Shown: one piece after another, positions 63,597 through 64,000 of the stretch | Position numbering within the stretch: the stretch's first letter is position 1 | Layout: the number at the start of each line of letters is the position of its first letter | DNA from: Nocardia beijingensis NBRC 16342 | Lineage (GTDB): Bacteria; Actinomycetota; Actinomycetes; Mycobacteriales; Mycobacteriaceae | NCBI RefSeq assembly: GCF_001612785.1 | Contig: NZ_BDBC01000014.1 | Location: forward strand, 33,737-97,736 | Length of the DNA: 64,000 nt | Reading direction: 5' to 3' | Translations under genes and position numbers: made by a program | Notes under the pieces: generated by a model | Seen by the model: only the letters and a program-made list of their open reading frames with translations | Told to the model about the DNA's origin: nothing | Database searches by the model: none

Positions 63597-64000
63597 ATGG
63601 CAATAGATCTAGCGCGCAAAATCGCCAACCAAGCCGATGAGGCGGACGAGCGGTACAAGGCCGCGGCGTTCGTGAAGCGGTCGATCAACAAGGTCTTCCC
63701 GACGCATTGGTCGTTCCTGCTCGGCGAGATCGCTCTCTACAGCTTCATCATCCTGCTGCTGTCGGGTGTCTACCTGACGCTGTTCTTCGACCCCTCCATG
63801 ACGGAGGTCGTCTACAACGGCTCCTACCAGCCGATGCGCGGCGTGACCATGTCGCGCGCCTACGAGACGGCCCTGAATCTCTCCTTCGAAGTCCGCGGCG
63901 GCTTGTTCGTGCGACAAGTGCATCACTGGGCGGCGCTGCTGTTCGCGGTGTCGATCATCGTGCATCTGTTCCGGATCTTCTTCACCGGCGCGTTCCGGAA
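63597..64000 (+). CDS. Cytochrome bc1 complex cytochrome b subunit (QcrB-like), 5' part
   Basis: The first 134 codons of a QcrB-type protein; the rest lies beyond the window. It shows the actinobacterial opening [20 protein letters not shown], the first helix [20 protein letters not shown] and the heme-ligand helix [23 protein letters not shown] 63597 has aggcgggg upstream. Normal actinobacterial qcrB follows qcrC and qcrA in one operon. Here a divergent acyltransferase is directly upstream, so this looks like a stand-alone paralogue. It would act in electron transfer from menaquinol. Confidence 0.88.
   Translation, partial: MAIDLARKIANQADEADERYKAAAFVKRSINKVFPTHWSFLLGEIALYSFIILLLSGVYLTLFFDPSMTEVVYNGSYQPMRGVTMSRAYETALNLSFEVRGGLFVRQVHHWAALLFAVSIIVHLFRIFFTGAFR

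Noticed and set aside
58907..64000. Integrated element using tRNA-Ser as attachment site
   Set aside because: No integrase, excisionase or second copy of the tRNA 3' end was found in the window. Kept only as a question.

Overview
This is 64 kb of GC-rich (roughly two-thirds G+C) actinobacterial chromosome, almost certainly from a mycolic-acid actinomycete and most likely Nocardia. Support comes from gene order: leuA, murT-gatD, recR-ybaB, an SRPBCC gene, a flavoprotein/cyclopropane-synthase-like pair, dnaX, an aspartate-type aminotransferase, the SRP RNA gene and tRNA-Ser follow the order of Mycobacterium tuberculosis Rv3710 to Rv3722c. Nocardia-style genes sit between these blocks. MmpL, PknK, WS/DGAT and 10-methyl-fatty-acid type enzymes agree with this. 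GTG starts and leaderless promoters are frequent.

Layout. 0-7.2 kb: a partial GerW-type gene, an SRPBCC protein, LtrA, an ion-transporter-like protein, a cholesterol-oxidase-like flavoenzyme, a lipoprotein hydrolase and a TauE/SafE exporter. 7.3-11.2 kb: leuA behind a leucine-codon leader peptide, then an EspI/MinD-like ATPase. 11.2-18.8 kb: a LysR regulator divergent from an EamA exporter, an exported FAD oxidoreductase, a low-GC insert ending in a duplicated copy of that oxidoreductase's 3' end, a PPOX flavoprotein, and the murT-gatD peptidoglycan amidation operon. 18.9-25.7 kb: transglutaminase plus a fused ATP-grasp/alpha-E protein, small conserved proteins, LysE, recR-ybaB. 25.8-31.2 kb: a secreted protein, a MerR-VOC operon, SRPBCC, and the lipid-methylation pair. 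31.2-44 kb: PknK, MarR, a phytase-like esterase, the fadAB beta-oxidation operon and a very long dnaX. 44-54 kb: a duplicated-domain unknown protein behind a structured leader, a TetR-controlled MmpL exporter, Amt, a zinc metallopeptidase, a DUF2207 protein, and a ROK regulator behind a cysteine-rich leader ORF. 54-58.9 kb: a secreted Gly-zipper protein, an HhH-GPD glycosylase, a methyltransferase, SRPBCC, aminotransferase, ffs and tRNA-Ser. 58.9-64 kb: a looser region with two membrane-anchored helical proteins, CutA, a SLOG-like protein, a WS/DGAT enzyme and the start of an apparently orphan cytochrome b.

The strongest second-look signals are regulatory or structural: the leuA attenuator, the near-perfect double operator over the mmpL promoter, the perfect MerR operator, the candidate cysteine leader before ROK, the four-hairpin leader at 44 kb, and the duplicated oxidoreductase tail. 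At protein level they are the linker that splits the alpha-E domain, the lost zinc-ribbon cysteines of MurT, the repeats inside DnaX, and the SLOG-like/membrane protein pair. No CRISPR array, insertion sequence or integrase was seen.
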